DNA of 64,000 nt. It comes from Undibacterium sp. KW1 (lineage in GTDB: Bacteria; Pseudomonadota; Gammaproteobacteria; Burkholderiales; Burkholderiaceae_D). A model generated the notes under the pieces. The model did not search any database. It was not told the DNA's origin and saw only the letters and a program-made list of their open reading frames with translations. The stretch spans positions 1,240,001 through 1,304,000 of the forward strand of contig NZ_AP018439.1 in assembly GCF_009937955.1 (NCBI RefSeq). The letters run 5' to 3'. Shown here piece after piece: positions 16,440 to 25,667 of this stretch; position 1 is the stretch's first letter, and each line of letters starts with the position of its first letter. Both the position numbers and the translations under genes were made by a program.

Positions 16440-19325
16440 TCAACGGAAAACGTATTTTGCAGACAATGTGAAATAACGACCGAGGTTGTTATGCAAGGTT
16501 GAGCTGTAACCTTGTTGGACAGTTGCCAATGTAGTTGTTGGATTGTAAGGTGCTTTGGAATCAGTAATGTTTCTGATGTTGATGCCCAAAGTCAGATCTT
16601 TAAATCCAGTGTAAGTGTAGCCTACATCCAGAGTAGTCCAGCTTGGCACTTGGCAATCTGGGAAATACTTGGTGAAGTTAGGCTGGTTGGCAAAAGTCGC
16701 ACTTACACCGGCTGGTACGCCGCTACCATAATAGCAATATGGCGTGGAGTATGTCGTAGCATTATCATAACGACGCCATTGTGCGATACTGTCTGTGAAG
16801 TTGATCGCGCCGTATGCTGTATGAGGACCTTTTTCCCAAACGGTACGCAAAGTGGCACGCAGACGAGGGATTGGTCCAACAGATGTTGTCCAGTCATTGA
16901 TGCCACCGTTAGTACCAACGGCATTTCTTTCTACGTCGCCAGGAGACTCGGCGCGACGATAAGAAATCAGGTATGTGGATTTAAATGACGTCGACAGTTT
17001 GCCATTTTCACCCAGGTTGTTGCGCATTTTCAGCTCAACGTCCACACCACTGACTTCAGTACTACCTTGGTTAACCCAAGGAGTTTTTACTGCCAGCAAT
17101 GGGCCTGTATTTGGAATAGGATTACCAGCCGCATCTTTCAATTGATTCAGAGGATTAGTATCACGAATGATGTAATCAGCTGGGAATTGACTAGGATGAT
17201 CCAGCAGATATGTTGAGCTACTCAGGGCAACTTCACCTTCTTGGCGCAGTTTGTAGGCATCTATTACAACGTCAAAATTGGCTGTTGGAGAATAGATCAT
17301 ACCCAAGGCATAGCTCTTGGATTTTTCTGGCTTCAGGTCAGGATTAGCACCACCGACTCCAGAAATGCTCTTGGCGCAATCTACCTGCTCAGCACCCACT
17401 ACTGGATTTGAACCGTTAGGGCAGCGAACTGGGTCAACCGTATTGTTCAGGAAGAACTGGGCACCACCGGCGGCAACCTGAGACAAAGCTGGTGCACGGA
17501 AACCTTCAGCGTAAGTACCGCGGAACGCCAGACCATCAACAGCAGTCCATTTAGCACCGACTTTAGGTACGAAATTACCTTTGAACGTAGGATATTTATC
17601 GTAACGGCCAGCGAAATCCATCTCGAAGTTTTTCAGGAATGGCGTGCGGACCTCAAAGAATGCAGAAGAAACATTACGTTGAGAATCGATTGCAGTCGTT
17701 GCCAAACCAAGAATATCACCACGTGCATTGATAGGATCTGGAGCAATGGACAGTTTCTCTTGACGGAATTCAACACCTACTGCGAAGCCAATACCGCCGC
17801 CACCCAGTGAACCAAATTCTGTCGTTGCCTTGGCATCGACTTGAGTAATTTCAGCAGTTGCCTTGTTGGTCAAATTCGGGCTGATGGTTGGATCAGCTGC
17901 GATGGAAGCCAATGTGCGGTTTTCAGTAATCAGCTTACGCAATGTTGGTACGTACAGGAAACCGTATGCTACTTCTTCACGTTCGGAACGATTCCATAAG
18001 ACTGCGCTTTCCCAATCCCAGGAGGCGACGGTACCCTTCAGACCAGCAACCAGGCGTGCGCTCTTATTGTCAAGATCAGTACCTGTTTTCAGGTTTTCAA
18101 AGCGATACGAGACGGCAGAACGTGCATCTGGATTTGGATTGTCTGGATGACCAACAGGCAAGATAGCCTGGAATGGCGTAGCCAAACCACCAACCAGGAA
18201 GTTGGTAGTTGGAGACGTGCCGCTGATAGTGCGTGGTGACGAGCGATAAACACGCTTGGAATCAGTGTAAGCAAACTCACCGAAAGCGGACAGTTTGTCA
18301 TTGATCTTCAAATTGCCGACTGTCATGAAATTAACGTCGTCACCCTTGGTTTGCGCATCAACGTCTGCATCTTGATTGTAGTTACAGAACGTGCGACCTC
18401 GCAATACACTAGTAGTGGCGATATTGTGTTCTGGGCCACCTACCAATTTACGGGATGCATCGCAATTGGTTTGATTAATAACAGTTGCACCTGTCGTGAA
18501 GAAAGACAGTGAACCAGGAGTACGTTCCTTGAAGAAGAAAGCCTGGTTGGATACGCTGCTGCTGAATGGATTTGCGCGGAAATTGATATCTGCATAGGCT
18601 TGTGCATTGATATCATTCGAGCCATTCGCCATGGTTGTGGCGTTTTGTTTTCTGTAATCCAGAGCAAATAACACATTGTAGCCCTGGCTGGCGTAGTCGC
18701 CGAAGCCTATCGTGCCATTGACATTTTGACGACCGAATTCGCGATCATCGTTAGCTGCTGCAGTTACAGAAACTTCGCCACCTTGATAATCACGTTTGGT
18801 GATGAAATTGATAACGCCAGCTACCGCGTCAGAACCATATACTGCTGACGCGCCATCTTTGAAAATTTCTACTTTTTCAATGGCAGACAGAGGAATACTG
18901 TTCAGATCGTACAGTGTGGATTGACCATTGTTTGGATTTGCATACGCAGACGGCGTCATGCGGCGACCATTCAACAGGATGAGGGTAGAGGTCGAACCCA
19001 GGCCGCGCAAAGATGCTGTCGCAACGCCGCGGGAGAAACCATTTTGGTCTGGTGTATCGTTATAACCACCAGTACCCATGGATGGAACGCTCTTCAACAG
19101 TTCAAGAACTGTTGTTGCACCACTTTGCTTGATTTCTTTAGCAGTGATGGTTTGTATCGGTGATGTACCTTCTTTATCAGCGCGTTTGATGTTCGAGCCG
19201 GTAATTTCAATACGTTGTGGTGCTTCAGTCTGAGCGTGGGCATAACCCCCGATCAGCATGGAGCCAGCAAATACGCTGAGCGCCAGGCGCACGGACTGCA
19301 CGCCTATTTTTTCTTTAAATATCAT
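16440..19325 (-). CDS. TonB-dependent receptor 1
   Basis: An outer-membrane ligand-gated channel of 961 residues. I chose the ATG beginning MIFKEK because AGAGGGAACAATA precedes it; the frame is open 59 codons further. The signal peptide ends in GYAHAQ. The plug domain has EITGSNIKRADKEGTSPIQ, LRGLGSTSTLILLNGRRMT and KDGASAVYGSDAVAGVINF, and the barrel ends in the aromatic FTLSAKYVFR. Its N-terminus resembles that of the receptor at 25668-28268 (KEK...VR.AL...AGSML), so the two are paralogues. This plug type often imports peptides or saccharides rather than siderophores. The ligand is not known. Confidence 0.92.
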   Translation of the reverse strand: MIFKEKIGVQSVRLALSVFAGSMLIGGYAHAQTEAPQRIEITGSNIKRADKEGTSPIQTITAKEIKQSGATTVLELLKSVPSMGTGGYNDTPDQNGFSRGVATASLRGLGSTSTLILLNGRRMTPSAYANPNNGQSTLYDLNSIPLSAIEKVEIFKDGASAVYGSDAVAGVINFITKRDYQGGEVSVTAAANDDREFGRQNVNGTIGFGDYASQGYNVLFALDYRKQNATTMANGSNDINAQAYADINFRANPFSSSVSNQAFFFKERTPGSLSFFTTGATVINQTNCDASRKLVGGPEHNIATTSVLRGRTFCNYNQDADVDAQTKGDDVNFMTVGNLKINDKLSAFGEFAYTDSKRVYRSSPRTISGTSPTTNFLVGGLATPFQAILPVGHPDNPNPDARSAVSYRFENLKTGTDLDNKSARLVAGLKGTVASWDWESAVLWNRSEREEVAYGFLYVPTLRKLITENRTLASIAADPTISPNLTNKATAEITQVDAKATTEFGSLGGGGIGFAVGVEFRQEKLSIAPDPINARGDILGLATTAIDSQRNVSSAFFEVRTPFLKNFEMDFAGRYDKYPTFKGNFVPKVGAKWTAVDGLAFRGTYAEGFRAPALSQVAAGGAQFFLNNTVDPVRCPNGSNPVVGAEQVDCAKSISGVGGANPDLKPEKSKSYALGMIYSPTANFDVVIDAYKLRQEGEVALSSSTYLLDHPSQFPADYIIRDTNPLNQLKDAAGNPIPNTGPLLAVKTPWVNQGSTEVSGVDVELKMRNNLGENGKLSTSFKSTYLISYRRAESPGDVERNAVGTNGGINDWTTSVGPIPRLRATLRTVWEKGPHTAYGAINFTDSIAQWRRYDNATTYSTPYCYYGSGVPAGVSATFANQPNFTKYFPDCQVPSWTTLDVGYTYTGFKDLTLGINIRNITDSKAPYNPTTTLATVQQGYSSTLHNNLGRYFTLSAKYVFR

Positions 19326-19925
19326 TATTGTTCCCTCTTTGTTGATAGACCAGATGCAATCGGGTGCCGGATCCGTTTGGCAGACAGGTTTAGTTCTAAA
19401 ATTTTGTAAATTTACAAACAATCCTGTACTGCTACCTGATGAAATGCTGCCAAATCCATCCTCTTTATAATTGCGTGCGGGAAGTGAAAGGCAATGAATC
19501 AAACAGAACTTTATTATGTAAATAAAATACCTTTGCGGGAAAGCATTTGTTACTTTTTTTTGAGTGCTTGTTGTTTGACAACGACAAGAAATGAAAATTT
19601 AATTTCTAATTTTCCATGAAATTGGATTTTCAGTATCTTTTTGGAAATTCATTTATTTTCATATAAATTCCAGTTATAAGCTTATAAAAGCTGGAAAAAG
19701 GTATCAGTTTCAAGAAAATATGATGGATTTGGAGTCATTTAGCGGTCTAATATAAAGTCAGGAAATGCGAAAAAATTTTCAAATTTCCGAATTTCTGCAA
19801 AAATCTGACCTGCTAATAAGTTCCTGCGATATGTAAGAACTTGTAACGAAAAACAAGGTCTATGAACTGAGCAAAGCCATGCTCAGTGAGTAGTTTGCGG
19901 CCAATTCATCTAACCAGGAAAAAAT
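19326..19925. other. Divergent, very AT-rich regulatory region
   Basis: About 600 bp between receptor 1 and the metalloprotease, without a credible gene. It holds a 14-bp perfect palindrome TTATAAGCTTATAA (19674-19687) framed by TTCCAG (19668-19673) and CTGGAA (19691-19696), a likely operator. ACTGAGC-AAAGCCAT-GCTCAGT (19866-19887) would be a hairpin in the metalloprotease 5' leader. Confidence 0.55.
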
Positions 19926-22571
19926 ATGAAATTGTCAAAAGAAGTACATTTTAAGAAAAAGACCTTACTCCTTTTGTTATGTGCACTGAGTGAGGCAGCC
20001 CTTGCCCAGACACCTCCCGCGACCCCGGCCTCTGCGCCTGCTACAAATGGCACTGCGACAGCCACACCAGCGGTTGCGCCAGCGCCTGCAACAGCACCTC
20101 CTGTTGGATTGCGTCCTTTTAAAGATGTTATCAAAGACGCTAAAGAGCTCAAGGGATTTTTTAATTTGTACCAGAAAGACGACAAAGTCTGGCTGGAAAT
20201 TCGTCCTGAGCAATTTGATAAACCATTCTTGTTTACTTACAACATCCCGAATAGCATCGGTGAGCGTGGCTTATATGGCAGCCAGATGGGGCGTGGATAT
20301 CAGGCCGTGTTCAAAAAAATTGGCAACCAGGTACAACTGCTGGCCAAGAATACCCAGTTTTATGCCACTCCAGGCACACCACAGGCGCTCGCTGTTTCGC
20401 AGGCGTTTTCAGATAGTCTGCTGGCCAGCGCCAGCGTATTGAGTACGCCCAATTCAGAGTCGAAAGGCATCCTGGTCGATGCCAGTGCCTTGCTGTTCAA
20501 TGATATCCCTGGTTATTCAACGAGCCTGGAATATGCCTACCGCACCATGTATGTCCTGGACAAGGCCAATACCAGCTTCGGCAAGCTGAATACGGATGAG
20601 TCTCTGGCAGGTTTTTTTGTCAATGCACATTTCATGACACCACGCATTGCTGCTTCTCCATTGGTGCCACCGCCAGTAGCTCTGCCTACGCCCCCACAAA
20701 CGACACCTGATCCGCGCAGCTTTTTCGTAGGTTTTTATTTTAATTTCTCAGCGCTGCCAACTGAAGCCATGCGACCACGCCTGGCAGATGACAGGCTCGG
20801 GCATTTTGTGACGACCAGCTACGATTTCACCGAAGACCTCAAACCCAAGACTTCGCGTTACTACGTGAATCGCTGGCGCCTGGAAAAACAAGACCCAACA
20901 GCCGCACTGTCGGAACCAAAACAGCCTATCGTCTATTGGCTGGACAAGAACGTGCCAGAGAAATATCGTAAATCGATCACTGAAGGCGTGCTCGAATGGA
21001 ACAAGGCTTTTGAAAAGATAGGCTTCAAAAACGCCGTGGTCGTCAAACAGCAAACTGAAAAAGACGCTTTTGATACCATGGATTCTCGCCATGCCTCGAT
21101 ACGCTGGTTTGTCGGTGCAGACGTCGGCTTCGCTATTGGCCCTTCACGTGTCGATGAGCGCAGCGGCGAAATTCTGGATGCAGACATCGGTATGTCGGAT
21201 GTCTTTGCCCGCGGTGCCCGCCGCATGATAGGTGAAGATGCACAGACACATGCGCTGCATGCCCAGGGTGACTGTCATTTTGCCCACGAAGCATCAATGG
21301 AAATGGGGTTCGCCATGGACTTGCTGGATGCCCGTGGTGAAATGGACATGGACAGCCCAAAAGCCGAAGCACTGGCACAAGCCTATGTCAAAGACGTCAT
21401 CATGCACGAAGTTGGCCATACACTGGGTTTGCGTCATAACTTCCGTTCTTCCACTATCTATACCCTGAAGCAATTGCAAGACCCGGCTTTTACCAAGGTT
21501 AATGGCCTGGCTGGCTCAGTCATGGACTATGTGCCTTTCAATCTGGCGACCAAGGGTGAGCCTCAGGGTGAATACGTCATGTCTTCCCTCGGCCCCTATG
21601 ATTACTGGGCAATTGAATATGCCTACAAGCCCATCGATGCCGACAAGGAAAAAGATGAGCTGACCCGTATTGCTTCACGTTCTACCGAGCCTTTGCTGGC
21701 GTATGGTACGGACGAAGATTCTGCTGGCACCATGGTTTCTGATCCTGACGTCAATGTGTTTGATCTGGGCTCTGACCCTCTGGTCTATATACAAAAACGT
21801 TTGACGATTTCACGCGAATTGTGGGACAGGTTGCAAACACGTCAGTTAAAAGCGGGTGACAGCTATGAAACCCTGCGCCGTAGTTTTGAATACGGTTTTG
21901 GTCAGTTTGCCCGTACCGTACCTCTGGCGACGAAATATGTTGGCGGCACCACTTTCTTGCGTGACCACGCCGGTACAGGCCGTGCCACGTTCACGCCTAT
22001 CGCGGTAGAACGTCAACGCCAGGCTTTGAAGCTGGTCTCTGAGAGCTTGTTCACGGCCAAGAGTTTTGTATTTACACCAGAGCTCCTGAGCCGTTTGGGT
22101 GTCGATCACTTCCAGCGTGCCAACCGTAATGACGTGTCCATCTCCGCACGTTTGCTGAGTCTGCAAACTGCGGCCCTGGATCAATTGATGTCTGATCTGG
22201 TGGCACAACGCATGCTCAATAATGCCGAGAAATTGCGCGACCCTAAAAAGGTATTGTCCCTGCATGAGCTGTACGGCAACCTGCAGTCGAATATCTGGAG
22301 TGAGCTGGCAAGTGGTACAGATATCAGTTCGGCCCGCCGCAATCTGCAACGTGAACACCTGAAGCGTTTGTCGAATGCCTTGCTGAAACCGTCTGCAACT
22401 ACACCGGCTGATGCCCGTAGTTTGCAAAGGGAACAGGCAAATCAGTTGCTGGTAGCTATCCGTGGTGCGGTCGGCAAGCCTATGAGCCCGGAATCCCGTG
22501 CGCATTTGTCGGAAAGTCTGGCTACCTTGAATGAAGTATTGAAGGCTTCACTGGTGAGGGCTGGCGTTTGA
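19926..22571 (+). CDS. Large zinc-dependent metalloprotease (DUF4953/DUF5117 type)
   Basis: An 881-residue exported protease. The signal peptide (LLLLLCALSEAALAQ) is followed by a low-complexity Ala/Pro/Thr stretch (about residues 24-62), probably a flexible linker. A conserved N-terminal domain follows, then the zinc site HEVGHTLGLRH at about 494-504, the extended metzincin-like HExxHxxGxxH motif. GSVMDYVPFN, about 25 residues later, gives the Met-turn. The family is usually periplasmic or outer-membrane associated in Gram-negatives, with an unknown substrate. It diverges from receptor 1 and precedes the GG-leader peptide gene. Confidence 0.9.
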   Translation: MKLSKEVHFKKKTLLLLLCALSEAALAQTPPATPASAPATNGTATATPAVAPAPATAPPVGLRPFKDVIKDAKELKGFFNLYQKDDKVWLEIRPEQFDKPFLFTYNIPNSIGERGLYGSQMGRGYQAVFKKIGNQVQLLAKNTQFYATPGTPQALAVSQAFSDSLLASASVLSTPNSESKGILVDASALLFNDIPGYSTSLEYAYRTMYVLDKANTSFGKLNTDESLAGFFVNAHFMTPRIAASPLVPPPVALPTPPQTTPDPRSFFVGFYFNFSALPTEAMRPRLADDRLGHFVTTSYDFTEDLKPKTSRYYVNRWRLEKQDPTAALSEPKQPIVYWLDKNVPEKYRKSITEGVLEWNKAFEKIGFKNAVVVKQQTEKDAFDTMDSRHASIRWFVGADVGFAIGPSRVDERSGEILDADIGMSDVFARGARRMIGEDAQTHALHAQGDCHFAHEASMEMGFAMDLLDARGEMDMDSPKAEALAQAYVKDVIMHEVGHTLGLRHNFRSSTIYTLKQLQDPAFTKVNGLAGSVMDYVPFNLATKGEPQGEYVMSSLGPYDYWAIEYAYKPIDADKEKDELTRIASRSTEPLLAYGTDEDSAGTMVSDPDVNVFDLGSDPLVYIQKRLTISRELWDRLQTRQLKAGDSYETLRRSFEYGFGQFARTVPLATKYVGGTTFLRDHAGTGRATFTPIAVERQRQALKLVSESLFTAKSFVFTPELLSRLGVDHFQRANRNDVSISARLLSLQTAALDQLMSDLVAQRMLNNAEKLRDPKKVLSLHELYGNLQSNIWSELASGTDISSARRNLQREHLKRLSNALLKPSATTPADARSLQREQANQLLVAIRGAVGKPMSPESRAHLSESLATLNEVLKASLVRAGV

Positions 22572-22662
22572 TCCAGTCGTTTAAAATAGTCGTTTAGTGC
22601 AGTCATTTTTTGCAGCATCCAGTATTAGCATCATTTTCAGATACTGACTGCTGGCAAGCTTG

Positions 22663-22693
22663 AAAGCCCCGTGTAAAAGCACGGGGCTTTTTT
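22663..22693 (+). terminator. Terminator of the metalloprotease gene
   Basis: AAAGCCCCGTG-TAAAAG-CACGGGGCTTT followed by TTT. It separates the protease from the peptide gene, so they are different transcripts. Confidence 0.92.
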
Positions 22694-23161
22694 CATGTTT
22701 GCTGAAAAAATAGAATAGCGAACGACTGTTTTGCCCTTTACTTTAGCTGAGTAAGTAATGCATGCCAAGGTGTAAATTGAACGTATTTTTCAATTGCATT
22801 GCTGATTTATTCTGATATCAAATGCTTGTATAAATGGGAAAAAATTTATCCATTTATTGTTGAGGTAGCATTCATTGTGTGATATTTTATAAAATATAAT
22901 TTGGCAACTTATGCTGACTTAAAAGTGTGCTATCGATATGTGTTTTTTGCTGCTTTTTTTAAGTTAAAGCAGCCTTTATTTGCCTGTGCTGTTGGATATA
23001 TGGCTGGGTGAAGAAGTGCGGAAAAAGAATTCAGGCATGTGAATGTATGCATGAAAGTGCATAGTCCCGTGTCAGGATGCTGTTCCAGGCACAAAAAGCC
23101 GGGAATGGTGCAAATGCTCATGTCTGAACAGACATGATTTATTTACCTACAGTAGTGTCAA
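22694..23161. other. AT-rich region upstream of the GG-leader peptide gene
   Basis: About 470 bp with no gene I can support. The only clear structure is TCATGTCT-GAAC-AGACATGA (23118-23137), a perfect 8-bp stem with a tetraloop ending 24 bp before the peptide start codon. It could be an attenuator or mRNA-stabilising leader; TTTATTT follows it. Confidence 0.5.
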
Positions 23162-23356
23162 ATGCGTTTGATTTCAAATGAAGAATTGAGCCTGATTGCC
23201 GGCGGTGACGGTGAAAGTCCAGATAATCCAATCATTGCCTCACCAGTTGAGATTGTTGGGGTTGTCCCCAGAGAAATTGTAGGGCCAGGAAATCCCCCCC
23301 GCCCTAATGGACCGATCCCTACTCCTTATCAGCCGCCTATCACTAAAATAGAGTGA
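23162..23356 (+). CDS. Small proline-rich peptide with double-glycine leader
   Basis: A 64-residue product. The first 15 residues, MRLISNEELSLIAGG, match the double-glycine leaders cleaved by C39-peptidase ABC exporters. The predicted core of 49 residues contains 13 prolines, one Arg-Glu-Ile-Val-Gly repeat of an earlier Val-Glu-Ile-Val-Gly, and no cysteine, so it is neither a lanthipeptide nor a disulfide bacteriocin. The gene is bracketed by a leader hairpin and its own terminator. No exporter or modifying enzyme lies nearby, but two S9 (proline-type) peptidase genes flank the locus. It could be a bacteriocin, a signal peptide or a substrate of those enzymes. No strong ribosome binding site is visible. 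Confidence 0.65.
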   Translation: MRLISNEELSLIAGGDGESPDNPIIASPVEIVGVVPREIVGPGNPPRPNGPIPTPYQPPITKIE

Positions 23357-23374
23357 GCCTGAGTTAGATTCTTG

Positions 23375-23404
23375 AAAAGCGCCAAATTCTTGGCGCTTTT
23401 TTAT
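23375..23404 (+). terminator. Terminator of the GG-leader peptide gene
   Basis: AAAAGCGCCAA-ATTC-TTGGCGCTTTT, then TT. An 11-bp stem about 20 bp after the stop codon, strong support that the short gene is a real transcription unit. Confidence 0.92.
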
Positions 23405-23435
23405 TGCTGGTATCTTGCAATTTCATTTTTACAGA

Positions 23436-23469
23436 ACAAAAAAGTCCCCTGCAATGACAGGGGACTTTT
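23436..23469 (-). terminator. Terminator of the second S9 peptidase gene
   Basis: AAAAGTCCCCTG-CAATGA-CAGGGGACTTTT; on the minus strand it is followed by a T-run (the A-run at 23438-23443). Confidence 0.92.
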
Positions 23470-23513
23470 GTCTTGCATAGCGAAATTAACTGCGCTTGTT
23501 TAAAACAACAAAA

Positions 23514-25565
23514 TTATTTCTTTAAACATTGAGCAAAGAATTTTTCGCTCCGGTTGTACAAGTCAAATACGTTAACGTCTTTGTTAAAACCATGCCCTTC
23601 TTCTGGATAGACTTTGTAATCCAGGGTTTTACCAGCTTTCAACAAGGCATCACGCATTTTTTCTCCATGAATCAGAGGAACGCGTCTGTCATCCGAGCCC
23701 ATGGTCAGCATGATGGGGCCTTTGACGTTGGCGGCATTCCTGGCTGGTGAGCGCAATTCAAACAAGGCCGCATCGGTTTTGGAATCGCCTACCCAGAGTT
23801 TGAATTCATTGTTCAGGTAGCCACCGGTTGCCGCGTCGGCATTTTCAGAGGTATCTGACCAGGAAACGTTCTGCAAGAGGCCGAGATCACTGACGGCTAC
23901 GACAGAACTGGCGCAACGCCACAAATCAGGGTCTCTGGTCATGCCCTGCAGGGATGCGTAGCCACCGTAACTACCACCCATCAGCGCCATGCGTTTTTTA
24001 TCGACGATGCCCTCCTGCACCAGGAACATGGCACCATCATTGATATCATCCTGCATGGTGCCGCCCCATTGCTTCCACGCCTTGACATAATGGTTGCGAC
24101 CATAGCCTTCTGAGCCGCGTGGTTCCAGTTCCAGGACGGCATAGCCACGCGAGGCAAAGAATTGCGCTTCAGGCCAACGACCCCAGGAAGAGAAGTGATA
24201 TCCACGCACCATAGGGCCGCCATGAATATTCATGATCAATGGCAGGTTCTTGGCTTCAGTGCCTTTAGGCAAGGTCAGGTAGCCATACACAGGCAAGCCA
24301 TCGCGGGCCTTGAAACCTATGTATTTGCGCTCTGCCATCAAGGCCGGACTTGCCCATTCACGGTCCTGCACTATGGGTTCCAGGGTTTTCTTTTGAGTAT
24401 CAAACAAATAGTAAATGCCGGATTGGATATCTGAAGTGGCATGGACCAAGGCTTTGCTTCCATCAGAAGACAACCTGAAGGCGTTGTGGGTTGCTGGCAG
24501 GGAGGCATCGATTTGTTCAGTCAGGGATTTTCTTGCGCTATTGCCAAACCAGATGCGCGTCGGTTTAGCTGCATCATAATACAAGCCGACGACCTTGCCA
24601 GTCTCGTCATCGACTTCGCGTATCAAGCGTGCGCTGGCACTCTGGCCATTGATATCAAATATAGGGTCTGCATGCACCAGCTCACCAAATTTCTTGGTGA
24701 CAGTGTCATACTTGAACACGGCCATTTTATCCAGGCCATCTTTGTTGGTAGAGACATACAAGGTGCGGTCATCATTGTCAAAGCCGAGCACGTCGTACAT
24801 CGTGCCATCGTTGTAGCTGGATTGTTCAAATATTTTTTCCCATTTGTCACTGTCGGGAGCACGGTGATAGTAAGCCGTCATCTGTGGCTGACCAGCTGCC
24901 GGACGGATTTCACCTCTTTGTGCGATGCGCGGACGTTTGTGAGTATCCAGTTCCCAGCCTTCTGTACGGCCTGGTGACTCAAACGTCAATAATTGCGAGC
25001 GCCTGGTTTTGAAGTTGAATTTATAGACATCCGCATATTCCTTGCTTCTTCCACGCATGGAAACATAGGCTTCTGGCGAATCATTACCTTCTGCCATGAT
25101 GATGCTGTCAATATGAATGTCGCCTTTCTTGCGTTCATTCGTATTTTCCAGCTCCATGCTTTTATCATTGTCTATATCGTAGTAGTAGGAGCCTTTATAG
25201 ACAAAACGGCCCCTCGCTTCTTGTCCGTCGGCAGTGCGATAGAACAGATACTTATTACCTACCCAGCGACTCTCGGCAACGTCAAAGCGGGGAGATGAAG
25301 TGATGACTTTGGCTTTGCGCGTAGCAAGATCTATCAATACCAGATTGCCACGGCCATTCAGTGGCACGATGGCGGCAATGGTTTTTCCATCTGGTGACAT
25401 CGACAAGTCACGGTAATCAGTCAGCTTGAAGAAAACTTCTACCGGTATGTCAGCAGCACTCTGATACGCCTTGGCTTCTGCTGGGGCTCCGGCATGTGCA
25501 GCGTAGATAGGCAAGGCAGCAAAAGCGGCAACGATCACATGTTGCAGCGTTGTACGAAATTTCAT
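23514..25565 (-). CDS. S9 family (prolyl oligopeptidase-type) peptidase, secreted
   Basis: A 683-residue exported serine peptidase, paralogous to the one at 14359-16344. The ATG beginning MKFRTT is preceded by TTAGGAGTAAAC; the signal peptide ends in YAAHAG. A propeller-like N-terminal part is followed by the hydrolase domain: HGGPMVRGYHFSSWGRWPEA, RGSEGYGRNHY, nucleophile in GGSYGG (Ser about 532), GSDDRRVPLIHG and PEEGHGF. It follows receptor 2 with a terminator in between. Its role may be to degrade or open peptides brought in by the receptor. Confidence 0.9.
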   Translation of the reverse strand: MKFRTTLQHVIVAAFAALPIYAAHAGAPAEAKAYQSAADIPVEVFFKLTDYRDLSMSPDGKTIAAIVPLNGRGNLVLIDLATRKAKVITSSPRFDVAESRWVGNKYLFYRTADGQEARGRFVYKGSYYYDIDNDKSMELENTNERKKGDIHIDSIIMAEGNDSPEAYVSMRGRSKEYADVYKFNFKTRRSQLLTFESPGRTEGWELDTHKRPRIAQRGEIRPAAGQPQMTAYYHRAPDSDKWEKIFEQSSYNDGTMYDVLGFDNDDRTLYVSTNKDGLDKMAVFKYDTVTKKFGELVHADPIFDINGQSASARLIREVDDETGKVVGLYYDAAKPTRIWFGNSARKSLTEQIDASLPATHNAFRLSSDGSKALVHATSDIQSGIYYLFDTQKKTLEPIVQDREWASPALMAERKYIGFKARDGLPVYGYLTLPKGTEAKNLPLIMNIHGGPMVRGYHFSSWGRWPEAQFFASRGYAVLELEPRGSEGYGRNHYVKAWKQWGGTMQDDINDGAMFLVQEGIVDKKRMALMGGSYGGYASLQGMTRDPDLWRCASSVVAVSDLGLLQNVSWSDTSENADAATGGYLNNEFKLWVGDSKTDAALFELRSPARNAANVKGPIMLTMGSDDRRVPLIHGEKMRDALLKAGKTLDYKVYPEEGHGFNKDVNVFDLYNRSEKFFAQCLKK

Positions 25566-25575
25566 GTTTACTCCT

Positions 25576-25604
25576 AAAAATGGGGGCACTAGGCCCCCAA
25601 AAAT
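25576..25604 (-). terminator. Terminator between receptor 2 and S9 peptidase genes
   Basis: On the minus strand TGGGGGC-CTAGT-GCCCCCA is followed by TTTTTA. The T-run almost touches the AGGAG ribosome binding site of the peptidase gene, so termination here directly sets peptidase synthesis. Confidence 0.85.
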
Positions 25605-25667
25605 TTGATCCTGTATTTACTTTACATGGATGCAATGCTGCGTGTTTTTTTTCAATAATCGCTTTGA

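Noticed and set aside
22930..23121. A 63-codon minus-strand frame upstream of the GG-leader peptide gene
   Set aside because: No ribosome binding site, odd composition and no family resemblance; it overlaps the peptide gene's leader hairpin region.
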